This document shows positions 1 through 10,541 of a stretch of DNA of 64,000 bases, one piece after another. Position numbers and translations under genes: made by a program. A model generated the notes under the pieces. It saw only the letters and a program-made list of their open reading frames with translations. It did no database searches and was not told the DNA's origin. Source of the stretch: Bordetella genomosp. 8 (lineage in GTDB: Bacteria > Pseudomonadota > Gammaproteobacteria > Burkholderiales > Burkholderiaceae_B). How positions within the stretch are numbered: the first letter of the stretch is position 1; every line of letters starts with the position of its first letter. The DNA is taken from the NCBI RefSeq assembly GCF_002119685.1, contig NZ_CP021108.1, positions 5,766,001 through 5,830,000 on the forward strand, in the 5' to 3' direction.

Positions 1-551
1 AGGTGGCTCACCAGGCCGACCTGGCCGTAGGGCGTGGAATGCTGCTTCAGGCCGGCCGCGGACCGCAGCGGCGATCCGGCGCCGTCGGCGCCTATTGCCA
101 GGTCGGTGCGCAGCTGCGCACCGTTTTCGGTGAGCACGGCGCCCGCCTGGAAGCCGGCGCAACGGTCGGCGATCCACGGGATGCCGGACAGGCGTACCGC
201 CTGGGCCAGCACGCGCTCGATTTCGGCGGCTTCGACGATCCACGCCAGGTGGGGCTGCGCGGCCTGCCAGGCGTCCAGGGTGACGGAGCCGTCCGCGTCG
301 CCATGGATCTCCATGGTGTCGACCGGCGCGATGCGCGCCGCCGGCAGGGCATCCCAGATCCCGAGCGCCGCCAGGAACCGCTGGCTGGCCGGCGACAGCG
401 CATACACGCGGGGCGCGTAGTGTTCCGCCGGCGCCGGCGGCACAGCGGCGGCGGGCGCCAGGACCGTCACCGGCTGCTTCCGGCGCGCCAGCGCCAGGGC
501 GGTCGCCAGGCCGACGATGCCGGCGCCGCAGACAAGAATTCCCTGTTTCAT
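1..551 (-). CDS. UbiH/VisC-type FAD-dependent hydroxylase (3' end outside window)
   Basis: Partial gene: about 183 N-terminal residues are visible and the rest runs off the left edge. The start reads MKQGILVCGAGIVGLATA, a Rossmann FAD-binding fingerprint (GxGxxG). It is followed by a YAPRVYALSPAS stretch typical of the UbiH/UbiF/VisC/Coq6 family, and by IGADGAGS, the second FAD-contact motif (DG) of this flavoprotein class. Family members hydroxylate the ubiquinone ring at the inner membrane. Which carbon this one attacks cannot be decided from the N-terminus. The ATG overlaps the stop of mltA by four bases (ATGA), so the two are probably translationally coupled. Confidence 0.8.
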   Translation of the reverse strand, partial: MKQGILVCGAGIVGLATALALARRKQPVTVLAPAAAVPPAPAEHYAPRVYALSPASQRFLAALGIWDALPAARIAPVDTMEIHGDADGSVTLDAWQAAQPHLAWIVEAAEIERVLAQAVRLSGIPWIADRCAGFQAGAVLTENGAQLRTDLAIGADGAGSPLRSAAGLKQHSTPYGQVGLVSH

Positions 552-1879
552 CGCGCGCTGGGCTCCCCGGCCTGCTTGGGCCACAAAATCCACATCTGGC
601 CGCGCTGCTTCATGCGTCCAGCCATCTGGCCGGCGGCATCGCCATAACCCCAATAGAAATCGGCGCGCGCGGCACCGCGAATGGCGGTGCCGGTGTCCTG
701 CGCGAACACCAGCCGGTCCAGCGGACGGGCTTCCCCCGGCCAGGTGGTGCCCAGGAAAACCGGCGTACCGAGCGGCACGAACGACGTATCCACGGCGATG
801 GACCGGCGCGCCGTCAGGCTCAGGCCATACGCGCCGCGCGGCCCCGCTTCCGGATCGGTAACGACCTCTTCCTTGAAGAAGACCACCGCCGGATTGGCGT
901 TCAGCATCTCGCGCACCCGCTGGGGATTGCGCTGTGCCCAGGCGCGGATGTTCTGCATCGAAGCCTGGTCCGCCGTCAATTCGCCCTTGTCGACCAGCCA
1001 GCGGCCGATGGAGACATAGGGCTGGCCATTGTGGTCGGCGTAGGCCACGCGTATCGTCTTGCCGGCATCCGGGCCGTCGGTCAGCAGCACGCGGCCGGAA
1101 CCCTGCACCTGCAGGAAGAAGTTGTCGACCGGATCGTCCACGTAGACCAGCGCCGGCGGGCGCCGCGCGGGATTGTTGTCGAGCTCGGCGCGGGTGTCGT
1201 AAGGCACGACGCGTTTGCCGTCCAGCTTGCCGCGCACCCGCTTGCCCGCCAGCTCGGGGTAGATGGACCCGAGGTCGATGGTCAGCAGATCCTTGGGCGG
1301 GGCATAGAGCGGCCATTGGTTCAGCCCGCCCTGCACGCGGGAACCGCGCACCAGGGGTTCGTAGTAGCCGGTGACCATGTTCGACGCCGGCTTGCCGTCC
1401 GGGGCCAGCAGGCGCCAGGGCTGCAGATAGGTCTGCAGGAAGCGCCGCACGCTTTCCGGGTCGGTGGCGACCGGCCGGCGCGCGGGATCGATCGCCGCCG
1501 CGCACACGGGCTGCCAGGCGCGCGGCGTGGCCCGCGCCGGCAAGGTCAGGTTGCCGGACGTCGGCCGCATCAGGCCCTTGCAATTGCGCAGGAACACCTG
1601 CCAGAACTGGGCCAGGTCGTCGTCGCGCCAGGCGGGAATGTCACTGAAACTGACGCGCTGGAAGCGACCCGCGAGCGGCCGGGTCGGCGAGTCGGGCAGG
1701 CTGGCCAGGGACGGCACCACCAAGGGCGTTTCCGCGGCGGTGGCGGCGCCGGCGCCCGCGCTCTCGCCAGGCGTGGCGGCGGCCCCTTCCGGTGGAATGC
1801 CGTTTTCGACGGTGGAGCAACCGGCCAGGATGAGGCCCAGCAGGGCAAGCGGGGCCAGGCGATACAAGGAATGCTTCAT
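548..1879 (-). CDS. mltA: Membrane-bound lytic murein transglycosylase A (MltA)
   Basis: A 443-residue lipoprotein. The N-terminus ends in a lipobox (LILAGCS, Cys at about residue 21), so it should be acylated and sent to the outer membrane. The central MltA domain contains NMVTGYYEP and QVQGSGRV. The C-terminal 3D domain has the aspartates of FAQDTGTAIRG and ARADFYWGYG, which form the catalytic acid region in MltA. The enzyme cleaves the MurNAc-GlcNAc bond of peptidoglycan, leaving 1,6-anhydroMurNAc. A low-complexity Ala/Gly/Pro linker of about 30 residues follows the lipobox, making it longer than the E. coli protein. It is upstream of and overlaps the UbiH-type gene. Confidence 0.93.
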   Translation of the reverse strand: MKHSLYRLAPLALLGLILAGCSTVENGIPPEGAAATPGESAGAGAATAAETPLVVPSLASLPDSPTRPLAGRFQRVSFSDIPAWRDDDLAQFWQVFLRNCKGLMRPTSGNLTLPARATPRAWQPVCAAAIDPARRPVATDPESVRRFLQTYLQPWRLLAPDGKPASNMVTGYYEPLVRGSRVQGGLNQWPLYAPPKDLLTIDLGSIYPELAGKRVRGKLDGKRVVPYDTRAELDNNPARRPPALVYVDDPVDNFFLQVQGSGRVLLTDGPDAGKTIRVAYADHNGQPYVSIGRWLVDKGELTADQASMQNIRAWAQRNPQRVREMLNANPAVVFFKEEVVTDPEAGPRGAYGLSLTARRSIAVDTSFVPLGTPVFLGTTWPGEARPLDRLVFAQDTGTAIRGAARADFYWGYGDAAGQMAGRMKQRGQMWILWPKQAGEPSAR

Positions 1880-1933
1880 CTAAAGGGGGGGGCGGTATCT
1901 GGGCATGCCCGCGACGAAGGCGCGGGCTTGATG

Positions 1934-2308
1934 TCAATGCAGGGTGCGCGGCATGGCCAGCAGGAATTCCTCTATCTGCACTTCGAAGGGAATGCCGTTT
2001 TCGCCGACGCAATGGTAGCTGCCCCGCATGGTGCCCACGGGCGTGGGCAGCGGACAGCCGCTGGTGTATTCGAAGGTTTCGCCCGGCGCGAGCAGCGGCT
2101 GCTGGCCGACCACGCCCAGGCCGCGAACTTCCCTGACGCGCTGATTGCCGTCCGTGATGATCCAATGCCGGCTGATCACCTGGGCCGGATGCTCGCCGGT
2201 GTTGGTGATGCGCACGGTATAGGCGAACACGTATTCCTGTTCCCCCGGATTGGACTGCTCCGCCACGTAGCGCGGCTCGACAGCAACGGTTAGGTCGTAG
2301 GGTTTCAC
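1934..2308 (-). CDS. apaG: ApaG family protein
   Basis: A 124-residue single-domain protein of the ApaG (DUF525) family, with the standard length. Hallmarks visible are YVFAYTVRITNTGEHPAQVISRHW in outline, the glycine-rich VRGLGVVGQQP stretch and PVGTMRGSYHCV. The fold is a fibronectin-III-like beta sandwich. ApaG is associated with Co2+/Mg2+ resistance in Salmonella, but its biochemical role is not settled. It lies upstream of mltA on the same strand and is divergent from rpe, so the 87-base gap before rpe must hold promoters for both. Confidence 0.93.
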   Translation of the reverse strand: MKPYDLTVAVEPRYVAEQSNPGEQEYVFAYTVRITNTGEHPAQVISRHWIITDGNQRVREVRGLGVVGQQPLLAPGETFEYTSGCPLPTPVGTMRGSYHCVGENGIPFEVQIEEFLLAMPRTLH

Positions 2309-2395
2309 TGGCTTTCCGGCCTTTAGGGTGGGTCGGTTGATTGGACAGCGGGCGTCGATCCCGGCGAACTACAATATTGGCACATTATCCCTTGA

Positions 2396-3112
2396 ATGCC
2401 GCCGACCATGTCCTTCCTATCCCCGGCCACCCGCATCGCGCCCAGCATCCTGTCCGCCGACTTCGCCCGCCTGGGTGAAGAAGTGCGCAACGTCGTCGCG
2501 GCGGGCGCCGACTGGATCCACTTCGACGTCATGGACAACCATTACGTTCCGAACCTGACGATAGGCCCCATGGTGTGCGCGGCGATCCGGCCGCACGTGG
2601 AAGTGCCCATCGACGTGCACCTGATGGTCGAACCGGTGGACGAACTCGTGCCCCAGTTCGCCAAGGCGGGCGCCAACATCATTTCCTTCCACCCCGAAGC
2701 CACGCGCCACGTCGACCGCACGCTGTCGCTGATCCGCGACCATGGCTGCAAGGCGGGGATGGTATTCAACCCGGCGACGTCCCTGGACCACATGGACTAC
2801 GTGATGGACAAGCTGGACGTCGTCCTGATCATGTCCGTCAACCCCGGCTTCGGTGGGCAGAGCTTCCTGCCTTCGGCGCTGCACAAGCTGCGCGAAGCGC
2901 GCGCGCGCATCGACCGCTGGGCCCTGGAAGGCGGCCAGCACATCGCCTTGGAAGTCGATGGCGGCGTCAAGGTCGACAACATCGCGGAAATCCGCGCGGC
3001 GGGCGCCGACACCTTCGTCGCGGGGTCGGCCATCTTCGGCCACCCCGACTACGCCCGGATCATCGGCGACATGCGCGAGCAGATCGCCCGGGCCGGCACA
3101 TTGTCCGCTTGA
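2396..3112 (+). CDS. rpe: Ribulose-phosphate 3-epimerase
   Basis: A 238-residue TIM-barrel enzyme that interconverts ribulose 5-phosphate and xylulose 5-phosphate in the pentose phosphate pathway. Family motifs are clear: [15 protein letters not shown] near the N-terminus, [14 protein letters not shown] (metal-binding His and catalytic Asp), [10 protein letters not shown], and VDGGV in the phosphate-binding segment. A second in-frame ATG at 2408 (MSFLSPATR) is an equally good start. Neither has a strong Shine-Dalgarno sequence, and a -10-like TACAAT at 2370-2375 would give a short leader. gph follows 49 bases downstream, as in many proteobacteria. Confidence 0.95.
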   Translation: MPPTMSFLSPATRIAPSILSADFARLGEEVRNVVAAGADWIHFDVMDNHYVPNLTIGPMVCAAIRPHVEVPIDVHLMVEPVDELVPQFAKAGANIISFHPEATRHVDRTLSLIRDHGCKAGMVFNPATSLDHMDYVMDKLDVVLIMSVNPGFGGQSFLPSALHKLREARARIDRWALEGGQHIALEVDGGVKVDNIAEIRAAGADTFVAGSAIFGHPDYARIIGDMREQIARAGTLSA

Positions 3113-3161
3113 ACCGGCGTCCCGCATCTTGGCCTGTTCCCGGGCCTGAAGGAAATCCGCT

Positions 3162-3905
3162 ATGAAACCCTTCCAAGCCGCCCTGCTCGACCTGGATGGC
3201 ACCCTGCTGGATTCCGTGCCGGACCTGGCCACGGCGGCCAACGCCATGCGCATCGAACTGGGCATGCCGCCGCTGCGCGAAGACGTCATCGCCACCTTCG
3301 TCGGCAAAGGGGTGGACCGGCTCGTGGAACGCACGCTGGCCGGCTCGCAGGACCACGATGCGCTGGATGCCGGACTGTACGCCCGCGGGCGCACGTCTTT
3401 CTACCGCCACTATCACCTGGTGAACGGCGACAAGGCCGCGGTTTTCGATGGCGTGCTGGACGGCCTGAAGGCGATGCGCGACCAGGGGCTCAAACTGGCG
3501 GTCGTGACCAACAAGGCGACGGAATTCACGATACCGCTGCTGCAGCGTACCGGCCTGGCCGGTTTCTTCGCGGCGGTCGTCTGCGGCGACACCTGCGCCC
3601 GCAAGAAACCCGATCCGCAGCCGGTATTGCACGCATGCTCGCTGCTGGGCGTGCGCCCGGAGCGCGCCGTGACCATCGGCGATTCCATCAACGACGCCCA
3701 GGCCGGGCGGGAAGCCGGCACCGGCGTGCTGGTCGTGCCCTACGGGTACAACGAAGGCGTCGATGTGCGCACGCTGGACGTCGATGGTATAGTGTCGTCG
3801 CTGGTCGAAGCCGCGCAGTGGATCGCGCGGGGCGGCGCCCAGTCGGGGATCGCCCCCGACCGCGGGATGCCTTCTAGTAGCACCCACGCTGAAAAATTCG
3901 ACTGA
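3162..3905 (+). CDS. gph: Phosphoglycolate phosphatase (HAD superfamily)
   Basis: A 247-residue HAD hydrolase that dephosphorylates 2-phosphoglycolate, a by-product of DNA 3'-end repair and oxygenase activity. Motif I is LLDLDGTLLDS (nucleophile Asp). Motif II is VVTNK. The conserved Lys-Pro of motif III lies in KKPDPQP, and motif IV is IGDSINDAQAG. It follows rpe directly, the usual rpe-gph order. The last codons lead into the trp leader region. The stop at 3905 is only 41 bases before the trpL start, so part of the trp promoter may lie inside gph. Confidence 0.92.
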   Translation: MKPFQAALLDLDGTLLDSVPDLATAANAMRIELGMPPLREDVIATFVGKGVDRLVERTLAGSQDHDALDAGLYARGRTSFYRHYHLVNGDKAAVFDGVLDGLKAMRDQGLKLAVVTNKATEFTIPLLQRTGLAGFFAAVVCGDTCARKKPDPQPVLHACSLLGVRPERAVTIGDSINDAQAGREAGTGVLVVPYGYNEGVDVRTLDVDGIVSSLVEAAQWIARGGAQSGIAPDRGMPSSSTHAEKFD

Positions 3906-3946
3906 CAGACAGCACTGACAGATACGCAAGCAGACCCGCGAACGAA

Positions 3947-4021
3947 ATGAACGTCTCCACTCCCATCCAAATGCTCGGCGCCTCGTGGCGTTGGTGGCGT
4001 TTGTCTTCCGGGTGGCGATGA
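3947..4021 (+). CDS. trpL: trp operon leader peptide
   Basis: A 24-codon reading frame, MNVSTPIQMLGASWRWWRLSSGWR, ends in TGA. Four of its last eleven codons are TGG: codon 14 (3986-3988), codons 16 and 17 (3992-3997) and codon 23 (4013-4015). Tandem Trp codons in a short frame directly upstream of trpE and of a hairpin-plus-T-run are the signature of transcription attenuation by ribosome stalling. The segment TTCCGGG at 4006-4012, between the Trp cluster and the stop, is exactly complementary to CCCGGAA (4094-4100), the left arm of the terminator. A ribosome reaching the stop codon would cover this segment. No strong ribosome binding site is visible. Confidence 0.85.
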   Translation: MNVSTPIQMLGASWRWWRLSSGWR

Positions 4022-4089
4022 AGCGATAAGCGAGCTAGCATTTCCCGGCGTCCGACGTTCACGAACCAGGCGCCGCAGCAAAAATCCCC

Positions 4090-4130
4090 AAAGCCCGGAA
4101 CCAGCACACTGGCCGGGCTTTTTGTTTTTT
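4090..4130 (+). terminator. trp attenuator (intrinsic terminator)
   Basis: The left arm AAAGCCCGG (4090-4098) pairs with CCGGGCTTT (4113-4121). An inner CCAG/CTGG extension (4101-4104 with 4109-4112) closes on a CACA loop, with two unpaired A residues between the helices. The run TTTTGTTTTTT follows directly. It sits between the leader peptide and trpE. The leader segment 4006-4012 can invade the left arm at 4094-4100 and so act as antiterminator. CCCGG at 4044-4048 could compete for the same leader segment, giving a second alternative fold. Confidence 0.88.
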
Positions 4131-4176
4131 GTCTTACGCCCGGCTCGACAGCAGAAAGAACCCGAACGAGACCGAT

Positions 4177-5697
4177 ATGACCGAACTGGAATTCAAAGCA
4201 CTCGCCAACCAAGGCTACAACCGCATCCCGCTGGTGGCCGATACCTACGCCGACCTGGACACGCCGCTGGCGATCTATCTGAAGCTGGCCCATTCAGGCC
4301 CGGAAAACGGCCGCAACAGCTGCCTGCTGGAATCCGTGGTCGGGGGCGAGCGCTTCGGCCGCTATTCCTTCATCGGCCTGCCGGCCCATACCGTCATCCA
4401 GGCGCGCGGCACGGTGACGGAAGTCGTGCGCGAGGGCAAGGTCGTGGAAACGCATCATGGCGATCCCCTGGCCTTCATCGAGCAGTACCAGTCCCGTTTC
4501 AAGGTCGCGCTGCGGCCGGGCATGCCACGCTTCGCCGGCGGCCTGGCGGGCTATTTCGGCTACGACACGGTGCGGCACATCGAGCCGCGCCTGGGCCCGG
4601 CGGTCAAGCCCTTCCCGCCCGGGATGGACGAAGGCACGCCGGACATCATGCTGCTGCACGTGGACGAACTGGTCATCGTCGATAACCTGGCCGGTCGCAT
4701 CTACCTGATGGTCTACGCGGATCCGGCGCAGCCGGAAGCCTATGCCCGCGCGCAGCAGCGGCTGCGCGAGCTGCGCCAGAAGCTGCGCAAGCCCGTGGAC
4801 ATCCCCTACAGCCACGCCAGCATGCAGACGGAGGAAAGGCGCGACTTCAAGAAGGAAGACTACCTGGCCGCCGTCAGGCGCGCCAAGGAATACATCGCCG
4901 CCGGCGACCTGATGCAGGTGCAGGTGGGCCAGGTCATCACCAAGCCCTTCCGCGATTCGCCCCTGTCGCTGTACCGGTCGCTGCGCTCGCTGAATCCGTC
5001 GCCGTACATGTACTTCTGGAATTTCGGCGATTTCCACGTGGTCGGCTCGTCGCCGGAAATCCTGGTCCGCCAGGAGCGCGTCGTGGAAGACGGCGAGCCC
5101 AAGTCGCGCATCACCATCCGGCCGCTGGCCGGCACCCGCAAGCGCGGCACGACGCCGGAAGAAGACGCCGCGCTGGCCGCCGAACTGCAGGCCGATCCCA
5201 AGGAGATCGCCGAACACGTCATGCTGATCGACCTCGCCCGCAACGACGTGGGCCGCGTGGCCGAGACCGGATCGGTGAAGGTCACCGACACCATGGCCAT
5301 CGAGCGCTATTCCCACGTCATGCACCTGGTGTCCAACGTGGCGGGCAACCTGGACCCCGCCATGACCAGCATGGACGTCCTGCGCGCGGCCTTCCCCGCC
5401 GGCACGCTGACCGGCGCGCCCAAGGTGCGCGCCATGGAAATCATCGACGAACTCGAGCCCGTGCGCCGCGGCATCTACGGCGGCGCGGCGGGCTACCTGA
5501 GCTACGGCGGCGAAATGGACGTGGCCATCGCCATCCGTACCGGGGTGATCAAGGACGGCACCTTGTTCGTGCAGGCCGCCGCAGGCATCGTCGCGGATTC
5601 CAATCCCGAATCCGAATGGGCGGAAACCGAAGCCAAGGCCCGCGCGGTGCTGCGTGCCGCCGAACAGGTGCAGAACGGCCTGGACCAGCCTTTCTGA
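4177..5697 (+). CDS. trpE: Anthranilate synthase component I
   Basis: A 506-residue chorismate-using enzyme. With TrpG it makes anthranilate, the first committed step to tryptophan. The N-terminal regulatory region carries CLLESVVGGERFGRYSF; the LLES element is the tryptophan feedback site in TrpE proteins. The catalytic domain shows GSSPEILVR, IRPLAGTRKRG, HVMLIDLARNDVGRV, TLTGAPKVRAMEIIDELE and GGAAGYLSYGGEMD. I chose ATG 4177 (MTELEFKAL) over upstream TTG frames because those would run into the attenuator T-run. It is the first structural gene of trpE-trpG-trpD-trpC, controlled by the attenuator just upstream. Confidence 0.96.
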   Translation: MTELEFKALANQGYNRIPLVADTYADLDTPLAIYLKLAHSGPENGRNSCLLESVVGGERFGRYSFIGLPAHTVIQARGTVTEVVREGKVVETHHGDPLAFIEQYQSRFKVALRPGMPRFAGGLAGYFGYDTVRHIEPRLGPAVKPFPPGMDEGTPDIMLLHVDELVIVDNLAGRIYLMVYADPAQPEAYARAQQRLRELRQKLRKPVDIPYSHASMQTEERRDFKKEDYLAAVRRAKEYIAAGDLMQVQVGQVITKPFRDSPLSLYRSLRSLNPSPYMYFWNFGDFHVVGSSPEILVRQERVVEDGEPKSRITIRPLAGTRKRGTTPEEDAALAAELQADPKEIAEHVMLIDLARNDVGRVAETGSVKVTDTMAIERYSHVMHLVSNVAGNLDPAMTSMDVLRAAFPAGTLTGAPKVRAMEIIDELEPVRRGIYGGAAGYLSYGGEMDVAIAIRTGVIKDGTLFVQAAAGIVADSNPESEWAETEAKARAVLRAAEQVQNGLDQPF

Positions 5698-5737
5698 ACC
5701 GCCGGAACCCCCCGAGAACTGAAACAAGGGTTGAGCC

Positions 5738-6307
5738 ATGAGCCTCCTGATGATCGACAACTACGACTCCTTCACCTACAACCTGGTGCAGTATTTCGGC
5801 GAACTGGGCGAAGACGTGCGCGTCGCGCGCAACGACCAGATCACCCTGGAAGAAATCGCCGCGATGAAGCCCGACCGCATCTGCGTGTCCCCCGGGCCCT
5901 GCTCGCCCACCGAGGCCGGCATCTCGGTGCCGGTGATCCAGGAATTCGGCGGCAGGATTCCCATCCTGGGCGTGTGCCTGGGCCACCAGGCCATCGGCAC
6001 GGCCTTCGGCGGCGATATCGTGCGCGCGCCGACCATCATGCATGGCAAGACGGTGCGGATCAGCCACACGGGCACGGACATCTTCACCGACCTGCCCAGC
6101 CCGTATACGGTGATCCGCTACAACTCGCTGACCATCGCGCCCGGGACGCTGCCCGATTGCCTGGAAGCCACCGCCACCGCCGAGGACGGCGACATCATGG
6201 GCGTGCGTCACAAAACGCTGCCCATATACGGGGTACAGTTCCATCCCGAATCGGTGCTGAGCGAACACGGGCACGCCTTGATGCGCAATTTCCTGAACAT
6301 CCGATAA
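5738..6307 (+). CDS. trpG: Anthranilate synthase component II (glutamine amidotransferase)
   Basis: A 189-residue class I glutamine amidotransferase that supplies ammonia to TrpE. The catalytic triad is visible: the nucleophile Cys in [12 protein letters not shown], and His and Glu in [14 protein letters not shown]. The N-terminus [19 protein letters not shown] and the [10 protein letters not shown] segment are standard for TrpG/PabA. It has full length and is not fused to TrpD. It lies 40 bases after trpE and 36 before trpD in the same operon. As in many bacteria with one TrpG, it could also serve PabB. Confidence 0.95.
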   Translation: MSLLMIDNYDSFTYNLVQYFGELGEDVRVARNDQITLEEIAAMKPDRICVSPGPCSPTEAGISVPVIQEFGGRIPILGVCLGHQAIGTAFGGDIVRAPTIMHGKTVRISHTGTDIFTDLPSPYTVIRYNSLTIAPGTLPDCLEATATAEDGDIMGVRHKTLPIYGVQFHPESVLSEHGHALMRNFLNIR

Positions 6308-6343
6308 AGAACCGGGAAGCCGGTCCACCAAGAGGGAGTCCCT

Positions 6344-7369
6344 ATGACCATCACCGCGACCGAGGCGCTGACCCGCTGCATCGAGCACCGCGAGATCTTT
6401 CACGACGAGATGCTGCACCTGATGCGCATGCTGATGAGCGGTGACATGTCGCCGCAGATCGCCACGGCCTTGCTGATGGGCTTGCGAGTCAAGAAGGAAA
6501 CCATAGGCGAAATCACCGCCGCCGCCCAGGTCATGCGCGAGTTCGCCACCCCCGTCCATACGCCCTATCCGGAGCAACTGCTGGATATGTGCGGGACCGG
6601 CGGCGACGGCAGCCAGACCTTCAACATCTCCACCGCCGCCATGTTCGTCGCCGCCGCCGCGGGCGCCAAGGTCGCCAAGCACGGCGGACGCAGCGCGTCG
6701 TCGTCCTCGGGCAGCGCCGACGTCCTGGAGGCACTGGGCGCGAACCTGCAGATCAACCCCGAGCAGGTCGCCGAGTGCATCGCCAACGTGGGCATCGGCT
6801 TCATGTTCGCGCCCGCGCACCATGGCGCCATGAAGAATGTCGCCGCGGTGCGCAAGGAACTGGGCGTGCGCACGATATTCAACATCCTGGGCCCGCTGAC
6901 CAACCCCGCCGACGCGCAGAATCAACTGATGGGCGTCTTCCATCCCGACCTGGTGGGCATACAGGTCCGCGTGCTGGAACGCCTGGGCTCGCGCCACGTG
7001 CTGGTGGTGCATGGACGCGACGGGATGGACGAAGCGTCCCTGGGCGCGGCCACCCTGGTCGGCGAGCTGAAGGACGGCAAGATCCTGGAATACGAAATCC
7101 ATCCGGAGGACTACGGGCTATCCATGATGTCCAACCGGGGAATCAAGGTGTCCAATCGTGAAGAATCGCGCGACCTCATCCTGGAAGCGCTGAACGACAA
7201 ACCGGGCCCGGCACGCGATATCGTTGCCCTGAACGCCGCCCTCGCCATCTACGCGGGCAACGTCGCTCCATCGATTGAAGCCGGCCTGAAACTGGCGGCT
7301 GATACGATTGCCTCTGGTGCCGCTCGCGGCAAGCTGGAAGAATTTTGCGCCTACACCCGGAAGTTTTGA
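6344..7369 (+). CDS. trpD: Anthranilate phosphoribosyltransferase
   Basis: A 341-residue enzyme that joins PRPP and anthranilate. Recognisable are the [17 protein letters not shown] motif (PRPP-binding GTGGD), [46 protein letters not shown] in outline, and [16 protein letters not shown]-type spacing (GAGGGAGTCCCT) precedes the ATG. The third gene of the attenuated trp operon, it is separated from trpC by a single base. Confidence 0.96.
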   Translation: MTITATEALTRCIEHREIFHDEMLHLMRMLMSGDMSPQIATALLMGLRVKKETIGEITAAAQVMREFATPVHTPYPEQLLDMCGTGGDGSQTFNISTAAMFVAAAAGAKVAKHGGRSASSSSGSADVLEALGANLQINPEQVAECIANVGIGFMFAPAHHGAMKNVAAVRKELGVRTIFNILGPLTNPADAQNQLMGVFHPDLVGIQVRVLERLGSRHVLVVHGRDGMDEASLGAATLVGELKDGKILEYEIHPEDYGLSMMSNRGIKVSNREESRDLILEALNDKPGPARDIVALNAALAIYAGNVAPSIEAGLKLAADTIASGAARGKLEEFCAYTRKF

Positions 7370-7370
7370 G

Positions 7371-8159
7371 ATGAACGACATTCTTGCGAAGATCCTCGCC
7401 GTCAAGGCCGAGGAAGTCGCCACCGCCCGCCAGATGCGCAGCGAAGCCGAGTTGCTGCGCGAAGCGCAAGCCCGCCAGGACGTGCGCGGCTTCGCCCAGG
7501 CGATCGAAGACAAGATCGCGGCGGGCAAACCCGGCGTGATCGCGGAAATCAAGAAAGCCTCGCCCTCGCGCGGCGTCCTGCGTGAGAACTTCAGCCCGGC
7601 CGAAATCGCCGCGTCCTATGCGGTGCATGGCGCGGCCTGCCTGTCCGTGCTGACCGACGTGCAGTTTTTCCAGGGCTCGCACGACCATCTGCGCCAGGCG
7701 CGCGCCGCCTGCCCGCTGCCGGTGCTGCGCAAGGATTTCATCATCGATCCATACCAGGTAGTGTTTTCGCGCGCACTGGGCGCGGACTGCGTGCTGCTGA
7801 TCGCGGCCGCGCTGACGCCCGCGCAGTTGAAGGACCTGGAAGCCTGCGCCATGGACCTGGGCATGGACGTGCTGGTGGAAGTCCACGACGCCGCCGAACT
7901 GGAAATGGCCACGCAGCTGCGCACGCCGCTGATCGGCATCAACAACCGCAACCTGCGCACCTTCGAAACGAGCTTGCAGAACACACTGGACCTGTTGCCG
8001 CAGGTGCCCGCCGGCCGCCGCATCGTCACCGAAAGCGGCATCCTGCGTCCGGAAGACATCCGCATGATGCGCGAGAACAAGGTCGACGCCTTCCTGGTGG
8101 GCGAAGCCTTCATGCGCGCGCCGGATCCCGGCGCGGAACTGGCCAGGCTGATCGCCTGA
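7371..8159 (+). CDS. trpC: Indole-3-glycerol-phosphate synthase
   Basis: A 262-residue TIM-barrel enzyme forming indole-3-glycerol phosphate. Signature segments are [19 protein letters not shown] in outline (substrate-binding Lys), [24 protein letters not shown] (catalytic Lys), [18 protein letters not shown] and ESGI. The start is ATG 7371, two bases after the trpD stop, giving [16 protein letters not shown]. It is not fused to TrpF. This ends the trp structural genes here; trpF, trpA and trpB are not in the window. Confidence 0.96.
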   Translation: MNDILAKILAVKAEEVATARQMRSEAELLREAQARQDVRGFAQAIEDKIAAGKPGVIAEIKKASPSRGVLRENFSPAEIAASYAVHGAACLSVLTDVQFFQGSHDHLRQARAACPLPVLRKDFIIDPYQVVFSRALGADCVLLIAAALTPAQLKDLEACAMDLGMDVLVEVHDAAELEMATQLRTPLIGINNRNLRTFETSLQNTLDLLPQVPAGRRIVTESGILRPEDIRMMRENKVDAFLVGEAFMRAPDPGAELARLIA

Positions 8160-8179
8160 AGCAGGACGGGATACAGAGC

Positions 8180-8675
8180 ATGGATGAAGCTTTCAGCCAC
8201 CAGTTGTCGATGACCATCCTGATGACTCCGGACATGGCCAATTTTTCCGGCAATGTCCACGGGGGCCATATCCTGAAGTACCTGGACCAGGTCGCCTATG
8301 CCTGCGCCAGCCGCTACGCCGGCCAGTACGTGGTCACGCTGTCGGTGGACCAGGTGGTGTTCCGCGAGCCCATCCACGTGGGCGAACTGGTGACCTTCCT
8401 GGCCTCGGTCAACTACACCGGCCGCACCTCCATGGAGATCGGCATCAAGGTGGTCACCGAGGACATCCGGCAGAAGCTGGTGCGCCATACCAATAGTTGC
8501 TACTTCACGATGGTGGCGGTGGACGAACTGGGCAATCCCACGCCGGTGCCGCCGCTGGAGCCGCGCAACGAAGAAGAGCGCCAGCGCTTCGAAGCCGCCG
8601 ATCAGCGGCGCGCCCTGCGCCAGGAAATGCAGCGCCGCCACGTGGCCATCAAGCGCAACGTCGCGGACAGCGGGA

Positions 8676-8698
<23 letters not shown>
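8180..8698 (+). CDS. Acyl-CoA thioesterase (YciA-like hotdog)
   Basis: A 172-residue hotdog-fold protein. The N-terminal half has the thioesterase signature GNVHGGHILKYLDQVAYACAS in outline, with the conserved Asn-x-x-Gly-x-x-His-Gly-Gly and the Asp of LDQ, followed by VTLSVDQVVFREPIHVGELV. Such enzymes hydrolyse short to medium acyl-CoAs in the cytoplasm. It follows trpC by 20 bases and may ride on the trp transcript, though no metabolic link is evident. Its 3' end overlaps the convergent histidine kinase gene by 23 bases. Confidence 0.88.
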
Positions 8699-10391
<1,693 letters not shown>

Positions 10392-10541
10392 TACATCAGC
10401 TCCCGTCCAGGGGTGGCTGTTACGCCGTGTTGCAGCGGGTGCGGGATATTTTCTCTGCGGAGCATGCCTAAGCATTCCATTACGAGTTTGCGTGCATGAT
10501 AGGCTTAGTCTCATCCATGACGCCCTGGAGAATTGCGCTTC

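Noticed and set aside
2341..2375. Possible sigma-70 promoter for rpe (TTGGAC and TACAAT)
   Set aside because: The spacing is 23 bases, too long for a normal promoter; only the -10-like box is reasonable.
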